A stretch of 64,000 nt of DNA. Origin: Bernardetia sp042180575. Its GTDB lineage: Bacteria; Bacteroidota; Bacteroidia; Cytophagales; Bernardetiaceae. The notes under the pieces are model-generated. The model saw only the letters and a program-made list of their open reading frames with translations. It did no database searches and was not told the origin of the DNA. The stretch is from assembly GCF_042180575.1 (NCBI RefSeq), contig NZ_CP170094.1:3968001-4032000 (forward strand), written 5' to 3'. Shown one piece after another: positions 36,926 through 46,353 of the stretch (positions within the stretch are counted from its first letter, which is position 1; every line of letters begins with the position of its first letter). The translations under genes and the position numbers were made by a program.

Positions 36926-36969
36926 GTATCTTTACACAAACAGAAAAACTAGATTAGAAAAAATAAAAA

Positions 36970-38151
36970 ATGTCATCAAATACAACGAGAACCAATAATT
37001 TACCCACCAAAGAAGAATTAATTGAAAGAATCAATCAAATTGATAATCCTTCTGAACTACTGCGTCTGCGTGTTTTTTTTGATGATGAGGTCATCAATGA
37101 AGAAGAAACAGAAGAAGGCGTAGATGAGTATAGCAAGATGATTGATGAGGTTTTGGCTATTTACAAACAGAAAGATGAACCTCTTTTGATACGTCAAGAA
37201 TTGCCATCGATTAGCAAATTACAGATGTTCGAAAATCGTTTTGCACCTTTGATGTTTTGGTTTAGCATTGTTATGTTGATGCTGATGGGTTTTATTATTA
37301 TGTTCAGTTTTTCTAGCGAAGCTCGTTTTTTAGTTACTCCATTAGTGCTGTGGCAAATGACAATTTTGTATGGTATTTTGATGGTTGTGCCTTTAGCAGA
37401 GTTGCTATATGTATTTCATTTGAAAAATAAAGAAGGAATAAAAGTTTCTACTAATCAACTTATTTTTAGAGTTGTGGCTATTCCTCTGATGCCTTTACGA
37501 ATGGGAGCAAGACGTTTGTCAGATAATGATTGGTTGTGGATTCCGTTTTGGAGGTGGAGTAAGTGTAATGATGTGCTTTTGGAGGAGTTAAAAAGAAAGT
37601 TTAGTATGCCCATGATTGGGATTGCTTTGTTGATTATTCCTATTTTATTTATTGACTTGAATAAAACAGTTGGCGAACAGGTAGCTGCTCGTATTCCTGA
37701 TATTAGTTTGTATTTAGAAGCTGTACAAGCTTTTATTTGGATTGCTTTTACTTTTGAGTTTATCTTAATGTTTTCTGTTACAAGAGATAAGCTAGATTAT
37801 TGTAAGGCAAATTGGATTGATTTATTTATTATTTTATTGCCTTTAGTTTCCTTTCTAAGAACTTTTAGAGCTATTCAAGGAATTGCTAGAGTAAATCAAC
37901 TGGCTAGAGCGTATCGTTTTAGAGGTGTAATAACAAAAGTAAGAGAGGCATTAGTTTTGGCTGACTTGGTACAACGAATTATGTATCCAAACCCAGAATC
38001 ACAACTTAGAGCATTACAAAAAAAGATTCAAAAAAATAGAAGGGAAAAGATTCATTTAGAAAAACAGGTAGAAATGGCTGTTAGAAGAATCAAAAAACAT
38101 AGAGAAAAACGAGAACTCAAAAAAGAGAAAAAGAAAATGCAAAAAAAATAA
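36970..38151 (+). CDS. Membrane protein with voltage-sensor-like S4 segment and no pore
   Basis: The 393-residue protein has membrane segments at about 92-114, 122-148, 213-230, 250-270 and 282-297. The stretch TFEFILMFSVTRDKLDYCKA, then NWIDLFIILLPLVSFL, resembles S2-S3 of voltage-gated channels. It is followed by regularly spaced arginines at 297, 300, 307, 313, 316 and 318 (LRTFRAIQGIARVNQLARAYRFR), like an S4. After it, where channels have the S5-pore-S6 unit, there is only a polar, lysine-rich coiled coil to the end. The N-terminal 90 residues are acidic. It may be a free voltage sensor or proton-permeant protein. I do not recognise a named family; the S4 likeness is visual inference. 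Confidence 0.55.
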   Translation: MSSNTTRTNNLPTKEELIERINQIDNPSELLRLRVFFDDEVINEEETEEGVDEYSKMIDEVLAIYKQKDEPLLIRQELPSISKLQMFENRFAPLMFWFSIVMLMLMGFIIMFSFSSEARFLVTPLVLWQMTILYGILMVVPLAELLYVFHLKNKEGIKVSTNQLIFRVVAIPLMPLRMGARRLSDNDWLWIPFWRWSKCNDVLLEELKRKFSMPMIGIALLIIPILFIDLNKTVGEQVAARIPDISLYLEAVQAFIWIAFTFEFILMFSVTRDKLDYCKANWIDLFIILLPLVSFLRTFRAIQGIARVNQLARAYRFRGVITKVREALVLADLVQRIMYPNPESQLRALQKKIQKNRREKIHLEKQVEMAVRRIKKHREKRELKKEKKKMQKK

Positions 38152-38175
38152 TTTTTTGTTTAATATTATGTAAAC

Positions 38176-38220
38176 AAAAAATAGTCTTGATTTTTATCAA
38201 AAAAATCAAGACTATTTTTG
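38176..38220. terminator. Bidirectional terminator
   Basis: AAAAATAGTCTTGATTTTT pairs with AAAAATCAAGACTATTTTT. It lies between convergent genes and has A/T tracts on both sides. Confidence 0.88.
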
Positions 38221-38249
38221 TTTGTAAAACTTTCTTCATAATATAAAAT

Positions 38250-38708
38250 TTATGAATTAATAGCTTCTAAAACAGAGTCTTTATATTGAATATCAAGATT
38301 GTGAAATTCGGCATCTGGATATTTTTTGGTTAATTCTGCTCGTCCTGCTCTTACAGCAAGTGCAAACCAAGTAATAGCAGGAAGAAGTTTTCGGTGTTTT
38401 TTCAAACCATATAATTTAGACATATCGTTTTTCCATTCTGTGAAATACCATTCCATAGAAGGCTGATGAAAGGCCTTTAAAGCTCTTTTATCAAAAACAA
38501 AATTTTCAGGGCGATGTTTAGCAACATAATTTGAGATTTCTGTAAATAAAACTTTGAAATCTTCTTCTGGCATATATTCGTGTACGGCTTCACAAACCAT
38601 TGTATTTGCTTTAGGAATCCAATAGATATTTGCTATCTCGTTTTGTTGTAGAACTTCTACCTTATAAGGTAATTGTAAGTATTCGTTTTCTGTTTGCATC
38701 TCTAACAT
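38250..38708 (-). CDS. STAS/SpoIIAA-like small protein, unknown function
   Basis: The 152-residue protein has no signal or membrane segment. The middle, VCEAVHEYMPEEDFKVLFTE, then RPENFVFDKRALKAFHQPSMEWY, looks like the beta-alpha units of the SpoIIAA-like/STAS fold seen in many Cytophagales proteins. The C-terminal third is helical (LLPAITWFALAVRAGRAELTK). No function can be assigned. It is alone, with a bidirectional terminator at its 3' end. Confidence 0.6.
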   Translation of the reverse strand: MLEMQTENEYLQLPYKVEVLQQNEIANIYWIPKANTMVCEAVHEYMPEEDFKVLFTEISNYVAKHRPENFVFDKRALKAFHQPSMEWYFTEWKNDMSKLYGLKKHRKLLPAITWFALAVRAGRAELTKKYPDAEFHNLDIQYKDSVLEAINS

Positions 38709-39068
38709 AGTTGGTAAAAATTTGAAAGGTGAAAAAAGTGGTTTAGATAAAAAAATAACCCTTAAAGAGTTCTATATCATATCTAATACGAAAGGGGTTT
38801 TGTTTAAAAAAAGCTTTAAAAAAGGAATGTTTTTTCAAGAATAAGGAACATCACTTAGACAAGAAATAACCTAGACTTTGTATTAAATAAAATTTAACTT
38901 ATCTTTTTATTACGTTTTTACGTATAACAAGCTAAACAACGTACAGACAAAAATATTTCTGTAATTCACTCATTTTTTGTATCTTGAATTTTAATCATAA
39001 AGATTTACAAAAATAGTTCAAACTAACATTATTTTACCTTTTCACACTCTAACTAAATTTAAAAAAAT
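38709..39068. other. Intergenic region, no gene seen
   Basis: An AT-rich stretch upstream of both the STAS-like gene (minus) and the small membrane protein gene (plus). No ORF or clear hairpin is seen; promoters for both must be here. Confidence 0.5.
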
Positions 39069-39230
39069 ATGAATATCATGAAAGCCGTTAAAATAGGCGT
39101 TTTAGTAGTGGTAGCTATTGTAGCTATCAAACTTATCGTTGGATTTTTTGCAGCAACTTTATCAATGGCTTTTACAGCTGCTGTAATTATTGGAGGCATT
39201 TACCTTCTTTATAGCATTTTCAAATCTTAA
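39069..39230 (+). CDS. Small hydrophobic protein, 53 residues
   Basis: An ATG at 39069 opens a frame of 53 residues ending at TAA 39228-39230. It has two membrane segments: KIGVLVVVAIVAIKLIVGFF and AFTAAVIIGGIYLLYSIF. It has a long A-rich leader with no competing ORF and a clean terminator just after it (39273-39307), which supports a real gene. A second ATG lies three codons in. Function unknown. Confidence 0.65.
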   Translation: MNIMKAVKIGVLVVVAIVAIKLIVGFFAATLSMAFTAAVIIGGIYLLYSIFKS

Positions 39231-39272
39231 TTTTATAGCAAAATTAATAGTAAAATGTATTTTCGAATTGTT

Positions 39273-39307
39273 AAAAACCTTATAGGCTAGTCTTGTAAGG
39301 TTTTTTT
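39273..39307 (+). terminator. Terminator after the 53-residue protein
   Basis: AAAACCTTATA pairs with TGTAAGGTTTT, followed by TTTTTG. Confidence 0.82.
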
Positions 39308-39405
39308 GTTGTATTTTTAGGAAAAAATAAAGAATTATTTAAAAATAATTGCAAATTTGCTTCCTTCTGAGATTATTTAGCGTATTTACATAACTTCATA
39401 AAATT

Positions 39406-42400
39406 TTGAAAAATTTAATTTATACAAACTTGTTCAAAAAACGAATTCCTTTTTTATCGTTTTTGTTATTTTCTTTACTCATACACTTTTCGACTTTTGC
39501 TACACATATTGTAGGGGGAGAGTTAGAATTTAATCATATAAGAGGAGATGTTTACCGAATAGGAGTCGTAACCTATTTTGATGCTGTAAATGGAAATCCA
39601 GGAGCTATTGATGATACAGCTCTTGTTGGTATTTTTTCAAAAAGGACAAATCAACAAGTTTTGCTTTTGGACATTGCTCGTATCTCAGATGACCCAGTAG
39701 AATATACAGACCCCGATTGTGCTATTGGAAATCTTTTGGTGCGTCGTATTTATTATGCACAAGAAATTACACTAAATAGAAGCCTTTTTAATGAACCAGA
39801 GGGCTATTATATGGTTTGGGAAAGATGTTGTAGAAATAATGTGATTAGTAATATCATTAATCCTCAAGATGCTGGACTGACTATGTATCTAGAATTTCCT
39901 GCTTTGGTAGATAGAAATGGAAGACCATTCATCAATTCTGAACCTGAAATTTTTCCTCCTTTGAGTGATTATGTATGTGTAAATCAACCTTTTTTCTTTG
40001 ATTTTAGTGGTTCTGACCCAGATGGAGATGAGCTTCGTTATCGTCTGACTGTTCCTATTAATGGATTCAGTACAGCAAATGACCCACGCCCAGACCCACT
40101 CTCAGGACCTTATACAACAGTAGAATTTTCCCCTGGAATAAACTTGAATAATATGGTACCAGGGAGTGTCCCTCTTCGGATAGACCAAAATGGAATTATT
40201 TCTCTTACAGCTTCACAAACAGGGCTTTATGTATTTGCTATTGCCGTAGATGAATATCGAAATGGAGTGAAAATAGGAGAAGTAAGAAGAGATTATCAGC
40301 TTTTGGTAATTGATTGTCCAACAGCGACAAAGCCAAATGTAGCCTTCCAAGCCGATGCAGAACCAACTCGTTATAGAGAAGGAACAACCATTATTCTTGA
40401 CCCAAATGATCCTAGATGTGGAAATCTTTTCGTTACAGATTCTGACCCAAATACAGTAATTTCTGCTAGGGTAAAACCTATTAATTTTACAGATGGAGAT
40501 GGAATATTATTGCAAAATGGTGGAAATATTAGTGGAAGAGGCGATGAACTTTCTTTGAATGTTTGTTTTCCTGAATGTCCTCTCAATCCAAATGACCCTA
40601 CCGAACCGTATATTATGGATTTTATTGTTTTGGATAATAGTTGTGCTGTTCCTCTTTTGGACACTATTCGTGTAAATGTACTTATTCGAAATCCTCCAAA
40701 TGACCCACCTACTTTCGTTACTGATGCTACTTTTGATGCAGCCACAAATTGCTATATAAAGGAAGTCGTAGTAGGAGAACAACTAACAATAAATACAACA
40801 GCCGACGATGTAAATGGCGACCCTCTGAATATTGATGTGAGAGGACTGCCAGCAGGGGCAAGTTTTACGGGTGAAACGCAAGGAACTCCTGTTTTGAATG
40901 GGCAAGTCCTTTGGACACCTGATTGTAATACTCTTGCACCCAACGAAACCGAAAAAACCTTTGATGTTAGTTTTACCACAACAGACACAAGAAAGTGTGA
41001 TAGAACAGAAAGTGTAGAAACTTGTTTGCAAATCAAAGTAGTAAGAGATACTACACAAAATCGTGCACCCGAAATTTCTGCAAATCTTACTTTTGATGCT
41101 GCAACAAATCAATATGTCTATGATAGTATTTTTGTAGGAGAAATAATTGATTTTAATACACTTGCTACTGATCCAGATGGAGATAGTCTGACTGTTGAGT
41201 TTGTTCCTCAAAATTTTACAACTACTGGAAGAAGTATTACTTATTCGCCTTTACAAGGAATTGGAAGTATAAATTCTGATTTCTTATGGCAAACAACTTG
41301 TGAAGATTTGGACAATCCACGCAATCCACAGACTTTTATCATGAACTTTAATGTAGCTGATTATGATGCTTGTGGAAATGCTGATTCGACAGACCAAATA
41401 CAAGTACGTGTTGTTTTGCTTCCTCGTCCGAATATAAAACCGACCATTCGTGCTTCGCTTGTCTATGATTCGACAATGATGGCATATTGTGATACACTTA
41501 CTTTGGGAGAACCTTATCGTTTTACACTCACAGGCGATGACCCAAATGGAGATAGCATTCAAATTACAGGAAATGGAATAGGATTTACTTTTGCTGACTA
41601 TCAAATGCAATTTACACCAGTACAAGGAAGACCAATCTTGACAACTGATTTTGTATGGAATACAAATTGTGATCAAACAAATATTCCTATTGGAGAAGCA
41701 ATAAATTTGAAATTCAGAGTAAGAGATTTTAATGAGTGTGAAAGTTCATTAGAAGAAGAAATTGATGTAAAATTAGTTGTTCTTCCTCCAGACCCAAATA
41801 ATACAGCACCAGAAGCAAGACCAGAAATAATAACTTTTGATACTCGTGAACAGGTTTTTGTGGACACCGTTTTTGTAGGTGATGCAATTTCATTTGATGT
41901 TTTGGGACTTGATGCTCAAAACGATAGTGTTCTTTTGTATGCACAAGGAGTAGGTTTTGAGCTTTCTGATTTTAATATGAGTTTTCCACAAGTAAGTGGT
42001 TTTGCTCCTATTGAAAGTACCTTTGACTGGCAAACATTGTGTGAATATTTAGGAAATGACCCTGTTGCAAACCCTAGAAGAGAATTTTTGATTGATTTTA
42101 TTATTAAAGATTTTAATGAGTGTCAAGAATCGTTAGGTGATACAGTAAGAGTAAAATTGATTTTATTGTACGAAAGAAATCCAAATCGTTCGCCTGAGCT
42201 TTCGGCAGATTTGACTTTTGATGCTGCACAAGATTTATATATTCGTTCAGTTCGTGTAGATGAGTCTGTTCGTTTTGATGTAACAGGAGAAGATGTAGAT
42301 AATAGTTCGCTTTCTTTAATAGGAAGAGGAATAGGATTTAATTTTGCTGATTTGAATATGAATTTTGAAGATGTATTTGGTTTTCCTAGTCTTATAAGTG

Positions 42401-43194
42401 AGTTTACGTGGCAGCCTTCGTGTTCGAATCTCGGTTTTCAGAATGCAGATACTTCTTATTTTGCAGAATTTATTGTTACTGATATTGCCAACTGTGATAT
42501 TATTTATACTGACACAATTAAAGTTCGTTTTGATTTGACTGTCGATCCAAGAAACACACCTCCTACTTTGGAACTTCAAAATGTAGATTCGATTTCTACT
42601 TCTAATCCGAATGAATGTGTTGTTCGTATATCGATAGGACAAGAACTAATTATTCCTTCCCTTGCCAATGATGCAGATGGAGATAGGTTGGATTTGTCGG
42701 CTCGTGGAGTTGGTTTTATTCTTTCAGATTTGGGAATGCAATACGAAAACAAACAAGGTTTCCCTATTCTTGAAAGTGATTTTTCTTGGACTCCTCAATG
42801 TGATATTTTGGGAGGCGAGTTTAGCAAAGAATTTAAAGTCATTTTTACGGCTTCGGATACTACTCGTTGTGGACTTCGTGCTTCTACCCCAAAAACGCTG
42901 ACAATTATTGTAGAAGATGCTTCTGTAAATCTTGATTTTACACCTGCTAATGTCTTTACTCCGAATAATGACGGAAAAAATGATACTTTCTATATTCCAA
43001 ATCTTCCAGAAGACGATTGTAATGACCAGTTTCAAGGTGTAGAAATCTATAATCGTTGGGGAACATTACTCTTCGAAAGTAAAGACCGTAATTTTGAATG
43101 GGACGGAAAAAATGCTACTTCTGGTCAGTATTATTTCTTAATCAAATACAGAAATAAAACTTACAAAAACTGGCTTACTATTTTGATAGATTAA
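39406..43194 (+). CDS. Large T9SS type B cargo protein with repeated Ig/cadherin-like modules
   Basis: The 1262-residue protein starts at TTG 39406; the following MKNLIYTNLFKK and hydrophobic stretch to FSTFATHIVGGELEF make a convincing signal peptide and there is no ATG nearby. After the N-terminal THIVGGE domain come about six modules of some 125 residues. Each has a YVxxVxVGExIxFxxxAxDxxGDSL beginning, a GxGFxFxD-like middle and a WxPxCxxL end. The C-terminus (about 1178-1262) is a gliding-motility type B sorting domain: PANVFTPNNDGKNDTFYIPN, VEIYNRWGTLLFES, WDGKNATSGQYYFLI. It should be secreted by the T9SS and attached to the surface, possibly as an adhesin. Several cysteines per module may form disulfides. 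It is likely monocistronic. Confidence 0.85.
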   Translation: MKNLIYTNLFKKRIPFLSFLLFSLLIHFSTFATHIVGGELEFNHIRGDVYRIGVVTYFDAVNGNPGAIDDTALVGIFSKRTNQQVLLLDIARISDDPVEYTDPDCAIGNLLVRRIYYAQEITLNRSLFNEPEGYYMVWERCCRNNVISNIINPQDAGLTMYLEFPALVDRNGRPFINSEPEIFPPLSDYVCVNQPFFFDFSGSDPDGDELRYRLTVPINGFSTANDPRPDPLSGPYTTVEFSPGINLNNMVPGSVPLRIDQNGIISLTASQTGLYVFAIAVDEYRNGVKIGEVRRDYQLLVIDCPTATKPNVAFQADAEPTRYREGTTIILDPNDPRCGNLFVTDSDPNTVISARVKPINFTDGDGILLQNGGNISGRGDELSLNVCFPECPLNPNDPTEPYIMDFIVLDNSCAVPLLDTIRVNVLIRNPPNDPPTFVTDATFDAATNCYIKEVVVGEQLTINTTADDVNGDPLNIDVRGLPAGASFTGETQGTPVLNGQVLWTPDCNTLAPNETEKTFDVSFTTTDTRKCDRTESVETCLQIKVVRDTTQNRAPEISANLTFDAATNQYVYDSIFVGEIIDFNTLATDPDGDSLTVEFVPQNFTTTGRSITYSPLQGIGSINSDFLWQTTCEDLDNPRNPQTFIMNFNVADYDACGNADSTDQIQVRVVLLPRPNIKPTIRASLVYDSTMMAYCDTLTLGEPYRFTLTGDDPNGDSIQITGNGIGFTFADYQMQFTPVQGRPILTTDFVWNTNCDQTNIPIGEAINLKFRVRDFNECESSLEEEIDVKLVVLPPDPNNTAPEARPEIITFDTREQVFVDTVFVGDAISFDVLGLDAQNDSVLLYAQGVGFELSDFNMSFPQVSGFAPIESTFDWQTLCEYLGNDPVANPRREFLIDFIIKDFNECQESLGDTVRVKLILLYERNPNRSPELSADLTFDAAQDLYIRSVRVDESVRFDVTGEDVDNSSLSLIGRGIGFNFADLNMNFEDVFGFPSLISEFTWQPSCSNLGFQNADTSYFAEFIVTDIANCDIIYTDTIKVRFDLTVDPRNTPPTLELQNVDSISTSNPNECVVRISIGQELIIPSLANDADGDRLDLSARGVGFILSDLGMQYENKQGFPILESDFSWTPQCDILGGEFSKEFKVIFTASDTTRCGLRASTPKTLTIIVEDASVNLDFTPANVFTPNNDGKNDTFYIPNLPEDDCNDQFQGVEIYNRWGTLLFESKDRNFEWDGKNATSGQYYFLIKYRNKTYKNWLTILID

Positions 43195-43234
43195 TGTAGC
43201 TTACACTTTAGCATTAGAAAAGTAATTTTATAAG

Positions 43235-43282
43235 AATACCATTTTTATCATTCAAAATGAAGTTAAAAATGGTATTTTTGTT
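43235..43282 (+). terminator. Terminator of the type B cargo gene
   Basis: AATACCATTTTTA pairs with TAAAAATGGTATT, followed by TTTG and TTTT. Confidence 0.85.
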
Positions 43283-43329
43283 TTGTAGAATGTTTGTTTA
43301 AAAAATGAGTTATTTGCAAATAGAAAAAA

Positions 43330-43701
43330 ATGAAAAACACAATTCTTATAATCTTCTCGCTTTTGCTATTATTTTTTAGTGCTTGTAATTCTGACAAGCA
43401 AGTAAAAGAAGTTTCTAATCCAGATAGCTTACAGGTAGTTGCTCAAAAAATTACTCAAGACTCTTTAAAAAAAATAATGCAAGAGAGTTTTGAACTAGGC
43501 GATACTTCTTTTCGTATCCCAAGCAGCAAACGATTTGATGTAGATAATGTACAAATAGCAAAAGAGTTTTTAGCTATTAATGAAGGTAAAAAAGTTTTTG
43601 AAAATCAATTAAATAGAGAGCTTATCTTTATGCCAAAAGAGCATCAAAATGCTGATTTAGTAAGTGCATACAATAATAGACTTTATTACGATAATTTTTG
43701 A
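43330..43701 (+). pseudogene. DUF4419 lipoprotein, 5' part, cut by an IS
   Basis: The visible 123 residues start with a lipoprotein signal (LLFFSACNSDK). They end SAYNNRLYYDNF at a stop created where the IS begins. The natural continuation lies at 44678-46012 on the other side of the IS: joining at the duplicated TAAT sequence gives ...YDNILIQTIHTSFDEHRPL in frame. DUF4419 proteins have just such an N-terminal part before the EHRPLVLSPD motif. The joined protein would have about 566 residues. No membrane anchor other than the lipid is seen. As present it is not a functional gene. Confidence 0.75.
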
Positions 43702-44186
43702 TAGGTTATTCTTGTCTTTACCCTTAAATTATGAATACCACACGCAATTTCCATGACTTGGTCTCTTACCTCTTCTCCCCACAATCGGATTTCATCTAAG
43801 ACAATTCTAAGTCTTTTTACTCCTGCTATGCTGTGTTCTGCACGTACTCTACGACTAGACTTTTTACTATTTTCAGCCTTGTCCTGCTCCGATAATTCTT
43901 TTCCTCTAGGCTTTTTTTTGGGTTGCTCAATAAGGACACCTTTAGGTCTATGACCTTGATAACCAGTATCTTGATGAAGAATAGTTCCCTCAGGAAAGGT
44001 AATATCATCTTCTTCTAATAAACGTTTATCGTGTACTTTTCCTGTTTCTGTATCTCCTAAAAAAACTACCTCTTGATGTTTATCTGTAACTAAAGTATTT
44101 TTTATAGTGTGCTTTTTTTTTTCCACTATATACTTCTTTTTGAGCTTTGTAATCGGAGGGACGAGGAATTTCACGTTCGCTTCCAT
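43686..44186 (-). pseudogene. DDE transposase, C-terminal part (second frame)
   Basis: The C-terminal half of a DDE_Tnp_4-type transposase: KKKHTIKNTLVTD, the second catalytic aspartate in TILHQDTGYQGH and the glutamate in RRVRAEHSIAGVKRL. The first part is in another frame at 44080-44622. The two frames meet at a run of ten A on the coding strand (44113-44122); nine would keep them in frame. The reading frame runs past the IS end into the disrupted DUF4419 gene. Either a frameshift mutation or slippage on the A-run. Confidence 0.75.
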
Positions 44187-44673
44187 CTACCCATAACTCT
44201 AAGGCTTTACCTGCTTCTTCAACACGATCTGCAAGTTTTATTGTCCATTCCGATTCATTTCTTGCAGGCAATACATTAATTTTTCTTAAACTTTCTTTTA
44301 AAATGGGAAGAAGGCTGTTAATCCATTGATTAACTTTTCCTTGAGAAACATCAAAAGTAAGAGCTAAAGATTCCTGTAAAGGGTTGTTTTTCAAGTAGTA
44401 AAGGATAAAAAAAAGTTTCATTTCACTACCTTTTAGTTGTATTTTTGCGTGTTCTCGGAAGGTGGGCTTATTTCTAGCCTTTCCTTTGAGGTCATAATAC
44501 ATATAATGTTTTTCCCAAAGTGGAGAAAAAGTAGCTAATAACTCATCAAACTCTTTGATAGTCAAGCTAGTAAGAGCCATAAAAGGCTTTTCTTTTTTAC
44601 GTAAGTTAGGTAAATCAATCATAAAGTAAGGATAAAATGACCGCTAATATAATAAAATTTACGTTTTAAAGTC
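43704..44673 (-). mobile_element. IS with DDE_Tnp_4-type transposase inserted in a DUF4419 gene
   Basis: A segment of about 970 bp carries a two-frame transposase. It is flanked by TAATTTTTGATA (43692-43703) and TAATATTTTGATA (44674-44686), which differ by one base and look like a target duplication. If only TAAT is the duplication, the left end is at 43696. Ends are weakly similar on opposite strands (TATTxxTGTCTTTA and TATTAGACTTTA). Boundaries are uncertain by about ten bases. Confidence 0.65.
44080..44622 (-). pseudogene. DDE transposase, N-terminal part (first frame)
   Basis: The 180-residue frame holds the N-terminal HTH_Tnp_4-type region (MKLFFILYYLKNNPLQESLALT, FDVSQGKVNQWINSLLPIL) and the first catalytic aspartate in ELWVDGSEREIPRPSDY. 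It ends VYSGKKKAHYKKYFSYR; the expected continuation KKKHTIKNTL is in the next frame. A shift of +1 (equal to losing one A of ten at 44113-44122) joins them. Start choice: an upstream methionine at 44620-44622 fits; the MALTSLT start further in is also possible. Confidence 0.78.
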
Positions 44674-44680
44674 TAATATT

Positions 44681-46012
44681 TTGATACAAACTATTCATAC
44701 ATCTTTTGATGAACATCGTCCTTTGGTTTTGTCACCTGATATTATTTGGCTTGCCATTACACAAGGAACTTCCATTCATATCAACGAAAATTTTAAGTCT
44801 TTAGAGAAAATTATATTCAAAAAAAATAAATCTAAGAAATTGATAATTAGAAATGATAGTTTAGAATATGATGGCAAACACTGGCAAGAACTTGTGACTT
44901 CTTTGTCTAATGAAACTACAAAATATACCAATTCAGATTTTTATTCTTTCTTCGTCCCCAAATTTTCTACCACTACTAAAACTCAAACTACAGCTTATCA
45001 AGTAACTTTACTTAATTCGTATAAAAAAGCTTTCGAGTATGTTGGAGAGAGTGGTTGTGGGATTCCTTATATTACAATTACAGGAACAAAAGAAGACTGG
45101 GAATTGATTTATTCAAGACTAAAAGAGCTAGACAAATTAGGACTAAAATATTGGAGAATAGAATTAGAACCTATCATTCAAGAGTTTATCAATGTTTTTG
45201 ATGATAAAAAAAATACTGTTTTTTGGAAAGATATTTATAAAAATATACTTTCTTATGGGCATGCGTATAGTTCGGGTTGGATTATAAAATTTTTCCCCTA
45301 TTTGCCTGCCATAGGTAAAAGAATTGGTATGGATACTGTAAAAATGGATATGAAGTATGAAAAGATTTTTATCAAAAATAAATTTATAGAAGGCAACAAA
45401 TATCTACTTTCTACCTTATCTACATCTGATTTTCCTTCTAGTATTGTAAAAGTTGATATAACTTGGAACAATCAATTAAAAAATGAAACTAAAAAACTGA
45501 ATCTTTATGCTGGTTTTTTTGCTATCAAACAATATCCAGATAAGTCTTTAGAGCCTCTTATTTCTTGGGCTGTTTGCGAACAAGAACCAAAATTAGCAGA
45601 CCACGACCTCAAAAGATACCGTAAAGATTACACAATGCCCCATCAAGACCAAGTTTGGAGTCCTTTTGTAGTAGATAGTATGACTAATTTGGCTATCTAT
45701 AATCATAGAGAATTTAAGAGAAGCAAAGAAAGTATTGAGTTTGTGAAACAAGAAATTAAAGACCAACTCACAGGAATTGATGTAGCAAAAGATACAGTTT
45801 CTTTTATAGTTTTGATTAATGGAAAAGTACACGACATAGAGTTTACAGGCAATAAAAAAACGAAAAAAATAATTGAAGAAACTCTAAAAAGACTTGATAA
45901 AGAATGGTTTCCTGCTTTAATAAGTAAGGGGGATTTGCTTTTGATGGATGATTCAGGAAATGGAAATGTGAAAATAAAAGCCAATAGTAAAGTTGTTATT
46001 CCATTAGATTAG
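44681..46012 (+). pseudogene. DUF4419 protein, 3' part, cut off from its start by an IS
   Basis: The 443-residue frame opens directly at the IS end with TTG and no leader. It contains the DUF4419 core: DEHRPLVLSPDIIWLAITQG, then IHINEN, GIPYITITGTKEDWELIYSRL, WKDIYKNILSYGHAYSSGW, and LYAGFFAIKQ near the end. The missing N-terminal part is at 43330-43695. A shortened protein from TTG 44681 is possible but would lack the signal. The DUF4419 function is not known. It runs to an intact C-terminus. Confidence 0.78.
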
Positions 46013-46170
46013 CTTTTTTTATAAAAGCCGTATCACAATTTAAAGAAATTTATCTTTTTTTGTAACCTTATAAGTCATTTATTCGTAGCTTATAATGTAG
46101 AAGTGTGTGTAATGCAAAAACCACATTTTTTTAAATAAATTACTCACTATTAAAATAATCTATCTTCTTT

Positions 46171-46353
46171 ATGAAACTTACAAAATCTACTTATGATTCA
46201 GTTATAGCAGGTGTTTGTGGAGGAATTGCAGATGCTTTTGGCTGGGATAGCAATTTGATTCGTATAGCGTTTGTTCTATTTACATTTTTTGGAGTAGGTT
46301 CGCCTATTCTTCTTTATCTTATTTTGGCTCTCGTAATGCCTAAAGAATTTTAA
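46171..46353 (+). CDS. PspC-domain membrane protein
   Basis: The 60-residue protein is a minimal PspC domain: KLTKSTYDSVIAGVCGGIAD, then FGWDSNLIRIAFVLFTFFGV, and ILLYLILALVMPKEF. The glycine-rich CGGIAD turn and WDxxLIRI are typical. PspC relatives take part in membrane stress responses, but stand-alone domains have no fixed role. It has its own leader and a distal terminator. Confidence 0.85.
   Translation: MKLTKSTYDSVIAGVCGGIADAFGWDSNLIRIAFVLFTFFGVGSPILLYLILALVMPKEF

Noticed and set aside
43696..43703. TTTTGATA alone as the IS target duplication with simple rejoining
   Set aside because: Joining at these copies leaves the two DUF4419 halves in different frames; joining at TAAT keeps the frame.
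44113..44122. Classic -1 programmed ribosomal frameshift in the transposase
   Set aside because: The shift needed between the two frames is +1 (or -2), not -1.
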